Of a stretch of 64,000 nt of DNA, positions 42,256 through 54,511 are shown piece by piece. The number at the start of each line of letters is the position of its first letter. Within the stretch, counting starts at the first letter, position 1. Source of the stretch: Setophaga petechia (taxonomy: Eukaryota > Chordata > Aves > Passeriformes > Parulidae); the NCBI GenBank assembly GCA_024362935.1, contig JANCRA010000040.1, positions 4,154,001 to 4,218,000 on the forward strand, written 5' to 3'. The notes beneath the pieces were generated by a model, which was not told where the DNA came from, did not search any database, and worked only from the letters and a program-made list of their open reading frames with translations. The translations under genes and the position numbers were made by a program.

Positions 42256-44059
42256 TTCCAAGGTGATGCTTAACCCAGAAATCCTGGCTAAATTCCATTC
42301 ACATGTGCACCAAACCAGGCTTTGGACTTTCAGATTGTGAAAGCCTTAATTTCTTGACCTAAAACTTCCTGTTCTGTCGAGGAAAGAAAAATTCCGGCTG
42401 CTTCTTGAAAATATTGCATTTCAATACTCTAAATTGTATTTAAAAAAGGCCAACTTACACAGACATCTCTGCAAGAAATTAAACTTACACCCATAAAGGG
42501 CTTGTAATTACTATTGGCACATTTTCTTGCAATGTTAAATTAAATTATCTTCTGAAGAATCAACAAATGAGGAAGTGTTGGCACCACCACCTACTAAGAG
42601 CTATGCAAAGGTGTCCTCTAATTGTTTCTAAACTCAGAAATGACAAGGTATCTGAAGAGTATGCATGGGTAGATTTTATATTAGACCACTTATTTGAATC
42701 TATGAAGAAACCTGAAATGTTCTAGTTTTGAGCAGCTGTGATTATAAATATTTTCTGTGATTTTTCTTTAAATATCAGGAAAATAATCTCCATGGAAAAT
42801 AATGAAGACAATAGTCACATGGAGAGGACTATTTAAAAAAGCTAGACAGGACGTATGCCCTCATGCTTTATCACTAATACTGCAGAAGGTTTTACATTAT
42901 GGTGTCCTGGGCTTCAAATTAAATGTCAAATTCAATTTGCCACTAAAAACATGAAGTGTGTGACTGCCCTTAGAGGGGTAACCTGACAGCACAATTTCAT
43001 AATTGGTGTCTGCCCTAATGCTGAGTTAAAATACAAGAAGAAATGTTATTTGACTGCAGTCATATCTTACTATTTCAAAATAAACAATCCATCTCTATAT
43101 AGGCTGAAATATATTTGGTTTATATTTGAGTCCTTAGTAAATTTTGCTGGCTTTGCTTAAAATCTGTGTAAAAAGAATGTTGAGTACTATATGATAGTAG
43201 ATAGAAACCTCCCTGATGGGACCATGCCAGCAGTTATGTCTTTATGTGTCTGACATTTGGCTTGCAATAAAATTAGATTTGTGAAAGAAAATGAAGAGGT
43301 ACTTATTCCACTTAGAGTACTTATTTTTTTTCTTTCTATTCAGACAAGCTTGTGTTCTAATAATGAGATTTCTAATCCACTTTAATATCCTATCATTATA
43401 TCTTAGTGAACTATCTGCCATATAAGTAATAATAATGAAGTATGTTTAAATATAAAAATGCATCCTTAAGCATCTAGACACTTTTAGTACTGGTTGTAAT
43501 TAGAAACATAAGAATCATGTGCAATTAAATATGCTTGTAAAAAAAACAGATACATCTCTGTAGTACCAATCAATTTGTTGCATCATTAATATTCTTCAGT
43601 ATGCCAGTTTAAAAATGCATTTTACTGTTCCAAATAGAAAATAGCTAAGAACAAAATGATTAACATTTAAACAACCACAATCAATACAGAACAACAAATG
43701 AGTGTTTTAGGTGTTTTCTCCTAATTAATTTTATTTTTACAGATGCATTTTCAAATTCTGCATCTTTATTTTTTCCTCTAACATCTATACTCCAAAGATA
43801 ATGTCATTTTATTGTATATTATACTCTTTGCTGTCATGAGATGTGGCAACTATTAATTGTAATGAGATCGTTTATTGCAACAGTTTAAGTCAAAAATAGT
43901 ATTTTTTTTATCTCTCTGAATAGATTGAATTTAATTAGATGCATTGTTGAAAAAACATTCTCAGTTTTTTTAAAATACACTGAGTGTTAAGACCTCCAAA
44001 AGTGTCTAAAGTGACTTCTGTCTCTTAAGTTTAGGAAATATCTAGCCTGCCTTGAATTG

Positions 44060-44313
44060 AAGAGGTAGTGGCAGCTTTATGGTTGGATTCAATGAACTTG
44101 AAGGCCTTTTCATGGAATCATAGAGTCATAGAAAAGTTTGGGTTGGAAGGGATGCTAAAGATTTCCAACCTTCCTACCATGAACCTTTCACTTGACCAGG
44201 TTGGTCACAGCCCCACCCAACTTGGCCTTGAACATTTCCAGGGATGGAGCGCCCACAACTTCTCTGAGAACCAAAATGATTTGCAGCCTAAATGAGTCTG
44301 TGATTCTGTGATT
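44060..44313 (+). mobile_element. CR1 3' tail (outer copy), split by a second CR1
   Basis: The left piece, GGTTGGATTCAATGAACTTGAAGGCCTTTTC (about 44080-44111), matches the last part of a plus-strand CR1. The right piece, CAGCCTAAATGAGTCTGTGATTCTGTGATT (44284-44313), supplies the rest, including the tandem 8-base CR1 tail TCTGTGAT. Between them lies the minus-strand copy at 44111-44272. Only the last 80 or so bases of this outer element remain. Confidence 0.7.
44111..44272 (-). mobile_element. CR1 3' end (inner copy of a nested pair)
   Basis: Complement of a CR1 3' end, from the tail ATGGAATCATAGAGTCATAG through GTTTGGGTTGGAAGGGATG to ATTTCCAGGGATGGAGCGCCCACAACTTCTCTGAGAACC. It is about 160 bases long and strongly 5'-truncated. 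It interrupts a plus-strand CR1 tail (44060-44110 and 44284-44313). Confidence 0.9.
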
Positions 44314-46024
44314 AGATGGAACTTTTCAGCCATTTCATTATAGATCACAATAAAATAGAATATTTACTAAAAATGGTCTTTTTACTAAACCTGGGGGCTG
44401 AACTAGCATGAAATCTGCAACAGTGACTGCACAGGTAATAACTCAGAACTCACAAATACCATGTCACGTTCTTTTTTTAATACAACTGTTATTTTTCTAA
44501 TTTATGGATTGGCATTGAGGCAGACTTGTACCATGTATGCACTGACAGATTGCTCATGCACACTCATTTTGCACACAGACCTCTCTGTGTCTCCCATCTG
44601 CTCTACACATGAAACAACCTCTTGCACTCAGCACATGTAGCCTACATCCTTCTCAGACAAGTGTCCTTCTGACAACCTGACAGCATCATATAAAGCCCAG
44701 AGGTAGGAGCCAAGCAGAGTATTGAAGGATCTTACTTTTCCTTAACATGTTTCTGGGACCCTGCCTTGCACCTTCCTCATAAAGTGCATAGGATCTCACA
44801 TCTTCAGCACAGAAAGTGTACTGATCCTTTACATGCATAGTATTAAGCACCCTGGGGCACAATATGCTGTTATGGAGCAGCTGATTTGGTGATTTGATGT
44901 CTGGAAGAGAGCACAGAGATGAGTTGAATTTACAGGTCCATGGAGAGATTGTGGCCACTACTTCAGAGCAGTACACGCAATCTCCAGGGCTTTCTCCTTG
45001 TAGAAAAATGAGTGAGGATCCTGTTATATGTTATTAAAATGCATAATATCATTAGTCTGGCAGCTGCATTAAGTAGAAGGCTTATGAGGGGCCCATTTAT
45101 GCTGGTTGATGTGCTAGATGCAGTAGTAGTTAAGAATATTTGTTTAACTGCAGTCATCTTCCCTCTTGGCAGTAGTTGGCCGCTGCAGAAAAAAGATCAA
45201 GATAAGTTGCTCTTTATATGTTAGAGGTGCTTCTATCAAGTGCTGCAGAGAGACAAAATAACAGCAGTGTCCTGCTGGTCCTCTCACTGCCCTTAATCCC
45301 TTGCTTGGCAGAGAAAGAATATTTCCAGATGTGATTACACTGCCACATATTACGATCTCCCAGAGAAATTTGGAAATAAACAAGTGGGCCTGAAAAACAT
45401 AGCATAAGAATATGCCTTTTTCCTTGCAATTTTTTATTGCAAATAAATTAAGTTTAATACAAAGAATGCAGATTAAGATCAGGTTACTAACATGACCTAC
45501 AATTCTATAGTTTTTTCCCTGAACTTCTCTTTCTCTGAGGCATCTGTTACTTTTAATATTAAGAGCTTAAATAAATTTCCTGAATAATTAAAGGAAAATA
45601 CCAAGAAAGGATTATCATAGATGAAGAGTGATTTTACTGTATTTCAACTGAGATTGGGAGTTAAATGACCAGTTGAGTTTTTCACATGCAGTTGAAACTT
45701 CCATACACACTGGAAAAAAGACAAGACTGCTATCACTCAGCTTTAGCCATCTGAAAGTTAATTGAATAATTTAAGATAGCTGTCTAGGTTTCTGCTGCAA
45801 TCAGGTTTCCATCAGAGTTAGCAAAAAGAATGAGGTTATTAATCTCACTTCAAAATAACTGTCAAAAATCTTTGAATTAATTTTCCTTCTGGTTTTCTAT
45901 TCCTCTTCATTTACTAACAAGAGAGCTTATAGACTTCATTTCCAAAGTGTCAATTGTCAAATTATACACAATCTTCTTCTTTATTCTTTTTTTCCTATTA
46001 GATATGAATAATATTGGCAGAACT

Positions 46025-46042
46025 AAAAAAAAAAAAAAAAAA
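46025..46042 (+). repeat. A18 homopolymer
   Basis: Eighteen uninterrupted A after GGCAGAACT. Confidence 0.9.
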
Positions 46043-47237
46043 TTGGAGAGTATGTAATGACAGTTTGAGAGACTTCAAGAAATGACTGGTCATAGAGTTT
46101 ATACAAGAAACCAAACAGCTTAACTGTGGTGTTTGTGACAAAATTTTTGTTATTTCCAGCTCAGTCTTTAAGAAATTTCAAAATCATACTGCTGAGTGAA
46201 TCCGTGTTGCATTCACAATCCTAAGTGAGAGAGCAAGGCTTTTTAAACTGCTTTATCCCCCGCAGCTGCTTGTTCTCTGAAATGTGAGTTCAGTTTTAGA
46301 AGCTGTCAGTCTGATTGGTAAATAGAGGAAAAAAATCCACAACAGATCTAATTCCACTCCTTCCCTTCTCAGGAGGCCTCTTCCACCAGGTATTTTATTC
46401 CCCAGAGAACAAGACCATGCCTAGTGGTGGGAGCAGCTTCTTGAAGCTGTCTCAATGCCTGAAAGTAGTCAGGAGTTCATGGTTTTAACTCTTCTCAGCA
46501 TCCCGTACTTCAAGGTATGTCCTGAGTCATTTGACTGCCTGAGCAGTACTCCAGCTTTTTCAAGCTTTATTCAAATGAATGCTGCCAAATGGAGCACCTC
46601 AGCACTGCTGGTTTAGAGAAGCTGAGGACTTTCTGCCACCTTCGCTTGAGCACACAAAGGCATTTTATGTCTGATTTGCAGTAAGAATGTCAAAGAGGAT
46701 CTAGTTTCTATACAAATAGCACTGAACAATCCCTCATAAAACTCTGCATAAACCAGTTCTTGGTCAAGTGATGTTGTAAATCTCCTCTAGACATATTAAT
46801 GGTTGATTTGGTAAAAAAATTATTAGACACAATGCAAATGCAGTCAACTGGTTGGAATGTTGGAATGCGAGACATTCTGCATCTTACATACAAACATTCT
46901 ATTTTAAATATGTATGTGCAAATAAATTCAAATACTATAAAATAATCAATATTTAATACAATATTAGTACAATATTAACTTTTTATTGTATAGGTGTTGT
47001 GCACAGCATTCCAAACAGGTTTGATTCATCTGAATAATTTTGATGGACTAATAGGTATTTTGAGATACTTATTCAATGCTAACAATCAAATATTTGGGTT
47101 TGTTTTTTAGAGCAGTAGTTCAGATGTTCATTTACCAGTATAGAAATTGTGATTGATCATTATTTCAGAAAAAGTTATTTGATTCTTTTGTAGAATAGCA
47201 TTCTCTGTATCTTCCTAGACCTGGACTGGTGTCTTTG

Positions 47238-47332
47238 AAAACTTATTAGTGTCATGAATAAAACAGCAACAACAACAAAACACCAAAAAAAAAAAAAAAA
47301 AAAAAAGAAAAACCCACCAAAAAAAAAAAACT
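47238..47332 (+). repeat. A-rich insert bounded by AAAACTTATTA
   Basis: AAAACTTATTA at about 47238-47248 recurs at about 47327-47337. The roughly 80 bases between begin GTGTCATG, contain AATAAA (47257-47262), then AAC units, then 23 A and a second A run. The layout resembles a very short retroposed 3' end with its tail and target duplication, but the right copy's first A's merge with the tail. Confidence 0.5.
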
Positions 47333-48519
47333 TATTAAAAATTTATGCTGAAAGTCTTAGTTGCTCACCAAAAGGAACCTGACAAGGAAAGTTTCCAATG
47401 CAGAATAAACTTTTAATATTATTAGCAGTAAATTGAGTGTTCATTAACAACTCTGATTTTTTTTTTTTATTTAAGTGCTAAATCTTGATCTCTATTAAAT
47501 TTTCTTCACATTAGTTTGAACAATTACTAAAGCTTGCAAATAATTGATCTTCCGTTGTGGTAATAATCAATCCTACAAGACGCCTTGCTGTTTACATTAG
47601 CTTAATGTCATTTCTTTTTCATTTGTCCTCTAACAAATTTCAGTGATGTTTCACTGTATAAGTGTCTATAGTATGACTTTTATCAAATATTAACTTAATA
47701 TGGTTTTAGTAAACTTAAACCAATATAAAAATAGTATTGTCAAAAAGACTTTGGACTGAACAAATAAAAATTTTATTGAAAGCAAGCAGGGCCATAAACT
47801 CAGTTGAGGTTATTTATATTCTGTATAACCACTGTCTGTAATAATTGTGGCCTGACTTTATATCTAACTATTCATTAGGGAGATCTTTACACACCAGCTC
47901 TTTTGAAATATTTCCAGCCAAGCTACTTCCTCTGTTCATTGTGAGCTTTGTAATATTGGAGCCTTTGGTTTTCTAAAGCTTCTAATTCTCCGTGGACTCA
48001 GCATTAGAGATCTGATACTCATGGGAACAAGGAAGATAGGCTGAATTGTTGTCTGCAACAATTCCATTCATATCTTCCAAGCCCTGATTGCAGAAGGGGT
48101 TGTGCTGGGAAGCAGAGGGAGTTCGGTGCAGCTCAGAAGGCTTTAAAGTCTAGAAGCATTTATTTTAAACTCTATCTTCAGGTAGACCTCTGTCTTCTTC
48201 CAAGACTATAACAAACCTTTTAACAGAAAGCCTAGTCACTGGTACTTAGCTTATTACATTTATTGATTTTATAGCTTTGCCACCCTAAGTAAGGAATATT
48301 ATTAGCAGTTTCATTGCACCTTATGCCAACATCCTCCACTTACTAAATGTGATGAAAGGATTTCCTAATAATGCTACCTAAAACAATCCCACTATATTTG
48401 TTCTGCACAGCATATGCGCTTCTTTTTCTTTTTGGATGTATGGGTGGGAATGGCTCAATTTCTAATTCTTTTTAGTTCCTGCTTTTGCAACTCTATCTAG
48501 AACATCAGAATTGCATATC

Positions 48520-48525
48520 ACTGGT
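48520..48525. repeat. Target-site duplication, left copy (ACTGGT)
   Basis: Six bases immediately before the LTR's TGTCGGGA end, identical to the right copy at 49153-49158. Confidence 0.9.
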
Positions 48526-49152
48526 TGTCGGGATCATTAGTTTGTCAGAGTGACCCCAAGAAAAGTTCCAAAGTCTGTTTTCCCAGCCCGGCGCTTAAAG
48601 ACGGAGTCAGAGCTCTTCATTTCTTGGTCTCAACGTTGTTTATTTTGTCTTATCTATAAAAAATTTTTCTCCTGCCCTGCCGAGGTCAGCTCAGCAAGAC
48701 AGTCCGAAGCACTCTGCCTGCCCCTGGGGTGGTGTTATGTTTTTATACTACAAATAACGTGTACAATGTTTACAATTACTTCCCAATGCCCATCACCTAT
48801 GTTAGACAGTGATCTTCTACTCTAAACCAATCTGTAAGTGCCAACATCACCACAGAAGATGGAGGCCAAGAAGAAGAAGGAGAAAGGCTGGACACACCCA
48901 GTTCCCTCCATCTTGCCTCCGGAACCCCCATACCAAAAACCCTAAAATTTACTTTTCCACCCTGTGATAACTTCACTAATATTCTACTTCAACTGTTGTG
49001 GCTTGCTGGTGTTCATATAAGGTTGGTAATTTGCTCCACGGGCCATAATCAAACCCACAGAGGCATTTTGGGCTCTGTGCCAGGGTCTCTGAGACCCCTG
49101 GCAAGGGTCTTGGCTGCTCAGGACAGCCAGAGGGATGTCCTGGGTCCCGACA
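48526..49152 (-). mobile_element. Solo LTR of an endogenous retrovirus, class II (ERVK-like)
   Basis: A 627-base element starts TGTCGGGA and ends TCCCGACA, a perfect 8-base terminal inverted repeat, and is flanked by the same six bases, ACTGGT, on both sides. A 6-base target duplication is typical of class II (beta/alpha-like) retroviruses. On the minus strand the order is correct for an LTR: the U3 end at 49152, a TATAAAA box at 48741-48747, then an AATAAA polyadenylation signal at 48639-48644, then U5. There are no gag, pol or env remains, so the provirus was reduced to one LTR by recombination. It lies about 5.4 kb before the CNTN5-like exon, in the opposite orientation. The intact ends and duplication suggest it is relatively young. 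Confidence 0.9.
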
Positions 49153-49158
49153 ACTGGT
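49153..49158. repeat. Target-site duplication, right copy (ACTGGT)
   Basis: Six bases immediately after the LTR's TCCCGACA end, identical to 48520-48525. Confidence 0.9.
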
Positions 49159-52100
49159 GTTATTTCTTCATTACTTGTGAGTATGTTCCTTTTTTTCAAG
49201 GAAAGGGAAAATGAAAAAATTTGAAATTTCTTCTAATATATATTGATACAGGAAAAAATATTACAGAGAAAACTTTTATTTTTTTGTGACAAGGCACAGC
49301 ATTTCATCTGAGAAGTATAGTCACTGTAGACACAAAAATTTGCTCCACGGTTTTGAGAGAGGATGTGGATTTAAGCAATCATCTCTTTCATCTTGCTGCA
49401 CATAAATGGATTGATATGCATATGATGGAAAAGGGAAATTAGGTAGTGATAATGGAAGAAAGCATTTTGATATCAGTGTCACATTATCTATGCTAAAGGC
49501 TTTGTTTTAAAAGTATTTTAATTTAAGAAAAGAACAGATCCTTGCAGTTGCATTTAAATTTATCCTACGCGTCAGAAAACAAACAATTATGATAGTAGAC
49601 GCTATTATTACCTTTAGAAAAAGCACAATTTCACTGGATCTGGTTAAGTCTCTTGCACATCAGGGTTGACAACACTGAATTAGTACTCTGTATTCACCAA
49701 GTCTGCTAGGAGTCAGAACCACAAGAAATTATCCACCCTGTCACTACCAACCAAAGCAATTCATTAAAACATACTGAAAGGTGAGGGCTTTAATCAGTTT
49801 TCTACAATTATTACACAGAATTAAAATAAATTGCAAAAGTAATTTGGCAGAAATCCTGGGGAAAACAAAGGACAGGGGTAGTACCATGTGGAAATTGAAA
49901 ACTGTTTCTAATTTTTGAGCTGGAAAATAAGTTAGATAAATTACTTGTTGCACATTACATACACATGTATTTTTGATCATCATTCTATACAAATTTCCTT
50001 CAGGGAAAATTCATGTCCTTGGTATTAAGAAAAAAATTAATTTACTGAAACTCTGTTTATTTCAAAGAAATGAGAATAAGAACAGGACCAAATTTTAAAA
50101 ATCAACAAATGGTAGAGAGTCCATCTTTAAATAAAAAAGCTGACTGCAGTGCTTTGTCAATTCATGCTATTATGCAAAAGACATCTGTAAAAATAGTATA
50201 TTCCAGACAACTTACTTTTCTTTTCTTGAAGAATGAAGCCAAGAAACCATTCTAAACAAGCCAGTTGGATTTTTGTGAGGTCCTAATTTGTAACTGAGGA
50301 AAAAGATACTGTTCAGGTGAAATTATTTTAAAGTCCTTTTAAGCAGCACCTTCAGAGCTGTGTTCTTTTGCATAAATTACTGTATATACTGGTTTACAGT
50401 CATAAGAATAAAATGTAAATGCTTTTCTTTTTTTTTTGCTTTAAAGTTTTCCTCATTATGGGATAGCCAGGGTTGGGAAAGAAACAAAACAAAACAGAAA
50501 ATTAACAAAACTTTCAAACCAAGAACAATTGAATACTGCTAGTATATGTGCTCTTAAACTACTTTTAGAATAAGGCAATTTTAAGTGGAAGTCTCTTCTT
50601 ATAACAGAATATTCATTTGGTTTTTTTCAGCAATAAGACCCTTTTTTTCCGTCTTTTTCTTTAGTAAGAAAGAAGGTGCTCATCTTAATGGATTTAGTTC
50701 AGTTTTGATCTTTTTGCTATAAGCATAAAGGTATTCTTCAATCTAAGGGTTAGAAAGATAGGTGGAAAGATATCTTTTGGAAAGATAGGTGGAAACCGCT
50801 GATAGTAAAGCCAGGAGTATATCCCTTCATCAAATCTAGAACAGAAGATGTGACTATCTGCACATGTTTATTAAATACAGCATTTTCATCCTCCTGCCCA
50901 TGTCATTTCCTACAAAGCACCTTTGTCATTATCCCACATGCCCCGTGGCAGCCCTACACATGCAGTGTCAGTGTCTGTCAGTCTGCATGGTCGGTACTCC
51001 CCAGCCCTAGATGTTCAACAGCCCTACTATGTTGGTGTGCATTTCATTCACCCATATGCCAAGTACATTTTTAGCCAATTATCCTTCAAGCAACAAGATA
51101 TATAGAAAAATATTTAGAGATGCAGAATCCTTTCCTTATGAAAATAATCAGGATTTCTATGTAGATTTTTTTAAAAATATGCAGTGGCATATTTTGCTTT
51201 TGCTTGTTTGCTGGCAATTCTTCTACAGAGATCAGCCAATGTATTTATATAACAAATATCCAAACAGGAAGGCCAGTGTCCAACATCCACGACTTAAATT
51301 AAATTATCTGTCTCTCATAGTGCTCTGGTTTTACATTTTCATATTCCTGTGTAAAAGGTCTGAAGTATGTATTACATTGATAGGTACAGGTTATATAAGG
51401 TTGTCACATAAAAGTTATTATAGCTATTCAGCTATAGGCTTCTTATCCCACTCAACTTGTGATAACTGATTTCTTCAATGACACAATCATTAAAAAAAAA
51501 AAAAATTTCACAGAATGTTTAAAATCATTCTGTTTCAAAATTTCTGAGGGAATTTAAAATCATTGTCTTTCAAGAATGCAAAGAGAAATGTGTATAAGTC
51601 TGTCTTTTATTTTGATATTCCCACTGTTTGGCTCCAGTTATTCTTCATCCTCTTTCTGTTCTACAAATCGCAACTTTTGTTATTATTATTTTAACAGTCA
51701 AATCCAATAGGCACAGTAATACCTAGTAATAAAACCAGCAACAGTCTCACACTGTAATGTTTGAAAATTTGGTACATGTTTCCCTGTTGATGCTAGAGAA
51801 AAATCACCAAGTTAAAATAATTTCTGTGTTTCATTGTTATAAAAGTAACTGAAAAGATGTTAGCAAGATAGGAAGAAGAAAAAGTAATAAAGTAGGGGGC
51901 AGGGGGAGAAATCTCCACTTTACTCTTTTTAACGGATATGGCCATGAGGGAAAAATTTAAATTTTAATGAAAATACTTATTTCCCTAAGGCCTGGCCAAC
52001 AAAGAATGCTGAATGAGATAATTCACTAACCAAAGGAACACAGTGACTGAAAAGCAGATTATCACTGAAGTGAAAAACAAAGGCAGAAGACATTAATAAT

Positions 52101-53279
52101 TAATTGAGGAGGTTTCCTGTGGAGGTTTACATGAGTTACAAACTCTATGTGGAAAGTCATTTGTCTACCAGGTTGTTGTGCTCTCTTTCAGGGTTGCTTA
52201 TACCTATATGTATGTCCAGTATTAAGTTTCCCTGGTCTGAGTTACCTGAAAGGAAATACAAATCCAAAATGGGATTTTTTTATCTGTGTCAAAAAGCATA
52301 TCTGCTGTGCTGTTTAAATGAAAGCTGACAAGCTACACCTTTATATTGTTGCAGGAATAACTGCCAGCAACATAAAGAGATGTCATCTTGTGCTCACACA
52401 GTGTGTCTGTCTATATATGATAGAAAGTCTGTCAAAACTGGTTACAACTAGAGATGCTCAGAGAACAATTGAAATGGAATAATCCAGCAGGAACCTATTT
52501 TTACATTGTGATTTATCATTTTATTTTTAGCAAGTGTGCAGAGCTTTGCCTCTGTTCTCTTACTGTCAGGGTTCTAACAGAGAATAGGACACACCAAGCA
52601 GCAAATACGGCATGTAACTAAACTGGTTATAATCTGAAGGAGTCCTATTATGCCCAAAAGGGGTTGGATAGGGGAACAAAGGAAATTCTCCCTTGTCTCA
52701 TAATTATGTCACATGTCATTGCTCTTTTAGTCATAAATCACAGCCTCTACTGATTGAAGATTCCTTGGGCTCCAATAAGAGGATCTCAGAATCCTCCTGA
52801 ATAGATGTGACTAATTAAATATAGGAAATTACCTTTATGTTTGCAACTTGATGCTTTTCAAGTCAAAGACCAGAAGTACACATAATTTGACACAAAACCA
52901 GCTGAACTTTCTCGTATTTTGGACTAATTTTCAGACATTTGAATGCAAAATTTCTTGAGTTCCAATGTGCTAAAATTGCTGACATTGTTAAAGTGATAGC
53001 TAAGAAGACAGTGATCAAAGATGAAGTCAAAATTTATGTTCATGTCATGGGACAGATAGGATTCACAAATATGGGGAAGAGTAGGGGATGAGTATGAACA
53101 ACATATTTGGTAAAAGTGCTGATTTTTTCAATGGTATTCGTAGATTCTTCATACACTAAATTGAACCTGGAATCTATTTCTATCCAGTTTGCAGCTAGTA
53201 AAAACTCCTGGATTTCCTAAAACATTTTAAAAGTTGTTTATACTAAACATACCAACATATTACTTTCAGGAAAAAAATC
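49159..53279. other. Non-coding sequence upstream of the CR1 and exon
   Basis: Contains the window's longest open frame, 152 codons at 51011-51469 (plus), and a GC-richer patch at 50870-51070. Neither resembles a known protein or repeat to me. The 16-base direct repeat at 50753-50794 is also here. Confidence 0.45.
50753..50794. repeat. 16-base direct repeat, 26 bases apart
   Basis: GAAAGATAGGTGGAAA occurs at 50753-50768 and 50779-50794 with AGATATCTTT-type spacer between the copies. Confidence 0.85.
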
Positions 53280-54125
53280 ACATAAAGGTTTGAGTTGAAA
53301 GGAAAGTATGCAGGTACCTACAGCAAAGCTTCTTTCAAAGAAGATTCACCTGCACAGGATTTCATCCAGGATGGTCTTTAATATCTCCCGAGAAGGAGAC
53401 TCTACAACCTCTCTGAGCAGTCTGTTCCAGTGCTCTGCCACCACCCTCAGTCTTCCCTCACAAGAGAGATGCTTCAATCCCCTCATCATCTTCATTGTAT
53501 TCAGATGAACCCCTTCAGTACTTGATTGTCTTTCCTGTACTGAGGACCCCAGACTTGGACACAGTACTCCAGATGTGCCTCACCAGGACTGAGTAGAGGG
53601 GCAGCATCACCCCTCTCTACCTGCTGGCTCTTTCTAATGCATCCCAGGATGCCTCTGGCCTTCTTGACTACAAGGACACACTCCTGATTCATGGACTGCT
53701 TGTTGTCCACCAGGGCCCCCAGGTCCTTCTCAGCAGGTCAGATCCCAGCCTGTGCTGGGGTTATTCCTCCACAGGTGCAACGCCCTGCATTTGCCCTGGT
53801 TAACCTTCAGACAGTTCCTCTCTGCCCATCTCTCCAACATGTTGAGGCCCTTCTGAAGGGCTGTACAGACCTTTGGGGTATCAGCCACTCCTCCCTGTTC
53901 TGTATCATCAGCAAACTTCCTGAGGGCTGCCTTCAGCCAGGGTCACTGACTAATAAGCTGAAGACAACTGGACCCAGTACTGATCTCTGGGGAGCACTGT
54001 GAGCCACCAGCTCTAACTAGACTCTGCACCACTTCTCACAACACTGATCTCTGCCCTCCAGCCAAGTCTCAATCCACCTCACTGTCCACTCATCTAACCC
54101 ACACTTCCACATAAGCTCTTTGAAA
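53280..54125 (-). mobile_element. CR1 LINE, 5'-truncated, with reverse-transcriptase remnant
   Basis: On the minus strand this reads as the C-terminal half of CR1 ORF2 followed by the 3' end. Near 53900-53918 is KFADDTEQGG, carrying the FADD motif of the reverse-transcriptase palm. Further on come GKCRALHL, then DLGALVDNKQSMNQEC, KKARGILGCIRKS and HLEYCVQVWGPQY (53501-53710), and finally the AEHWNRLLREVVESPS-like block near 53400. The frame is broken by a small deletion around 53720-53740 and by stops, so no protein is made. The 3' end is near 53280 (complement of TTTGAGTTGAAAGG). It ends about 390 bases before the signal-peptide exon. Confidence 0.9.
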
Positions 54126-54491
54126 CACTTTATGTCAGAAATTAACATACTTTCAGGAAAGTAAGAACACATGTCAGTCATGTGCTTTGAATATATTTGC
54201 TGTGAAAGGTATGTGTACTATCTTCTAATCTTGGCTTTTTGGAAATTCAAAGCTTCAAAGCACATGTAGTTTTAACGTGATATCCATGTAATATATATAC
54301 ATATATGCAGAGCACTGCCACAGACATTTGAGCTATTAACACTGTTAACTACCAGAGCAAGATCCCTCTGAGTCTGAGAGACAGAGGGGTAGAGTCCTTT
54401 GGAACTAGATTTTTAATTGCATTAGGTGAAGCTTTGTCTCTTTAATTGTTTGTCATATTATTGAGAGATATTTTTAATTTTCCTAACAGAG

Positions 54492-54511
54492 ATCTGTCTT
54501 TCTCCCAATAG
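54492..54511 (+). promoter_or_regulatory. Splice acceptor before the start-codon exon
   Basis: A pyrimidine-rich run (ctgtctttctcccaatag) ends in AG at 54510-54511. The spacing and composition fit a vertebrate 3' splice site. A weaker alternative, ttttcctaacag, ends at 54489. Either implies at least one upstream non-coding exon outside or elsewhere in the window, which I could not locate. Confidence 0.55.

Larger units (their letters stand above)
32122..44059. other. Long AT-rich non-coding stretch
   Basis: About 12 kb without a recognisable transposable element, unusual next to the repeat density elsewhere in the window. It holds simple repeats (34642, 37737, 37991), the 16-base duplication and the 29-base duplication. 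No open frame exceeds 100 codons. Confidence 0.5.
44314..48519. other. Non-coding sequence between the nested CR1 and the solo LTR
   Basis: Overlapping short open frames at 44686-45429 on both strands and a GC-richer patch at 46250-46640 are unrecognised. It also holds the A18 run and the A-rich insert at 47238-47332. Confidence 0.45.

Noticed and set aside
48550..49214. Open frames of 71-91 codons on both strands
   Set aside because: All lie within the solo LTR or run out of it and lack coding features.
53691..54002. 103-codon plus-strand frame
   Set aside because: Antisense shadow of the CR1 ORF2 remnant on the minus strand.
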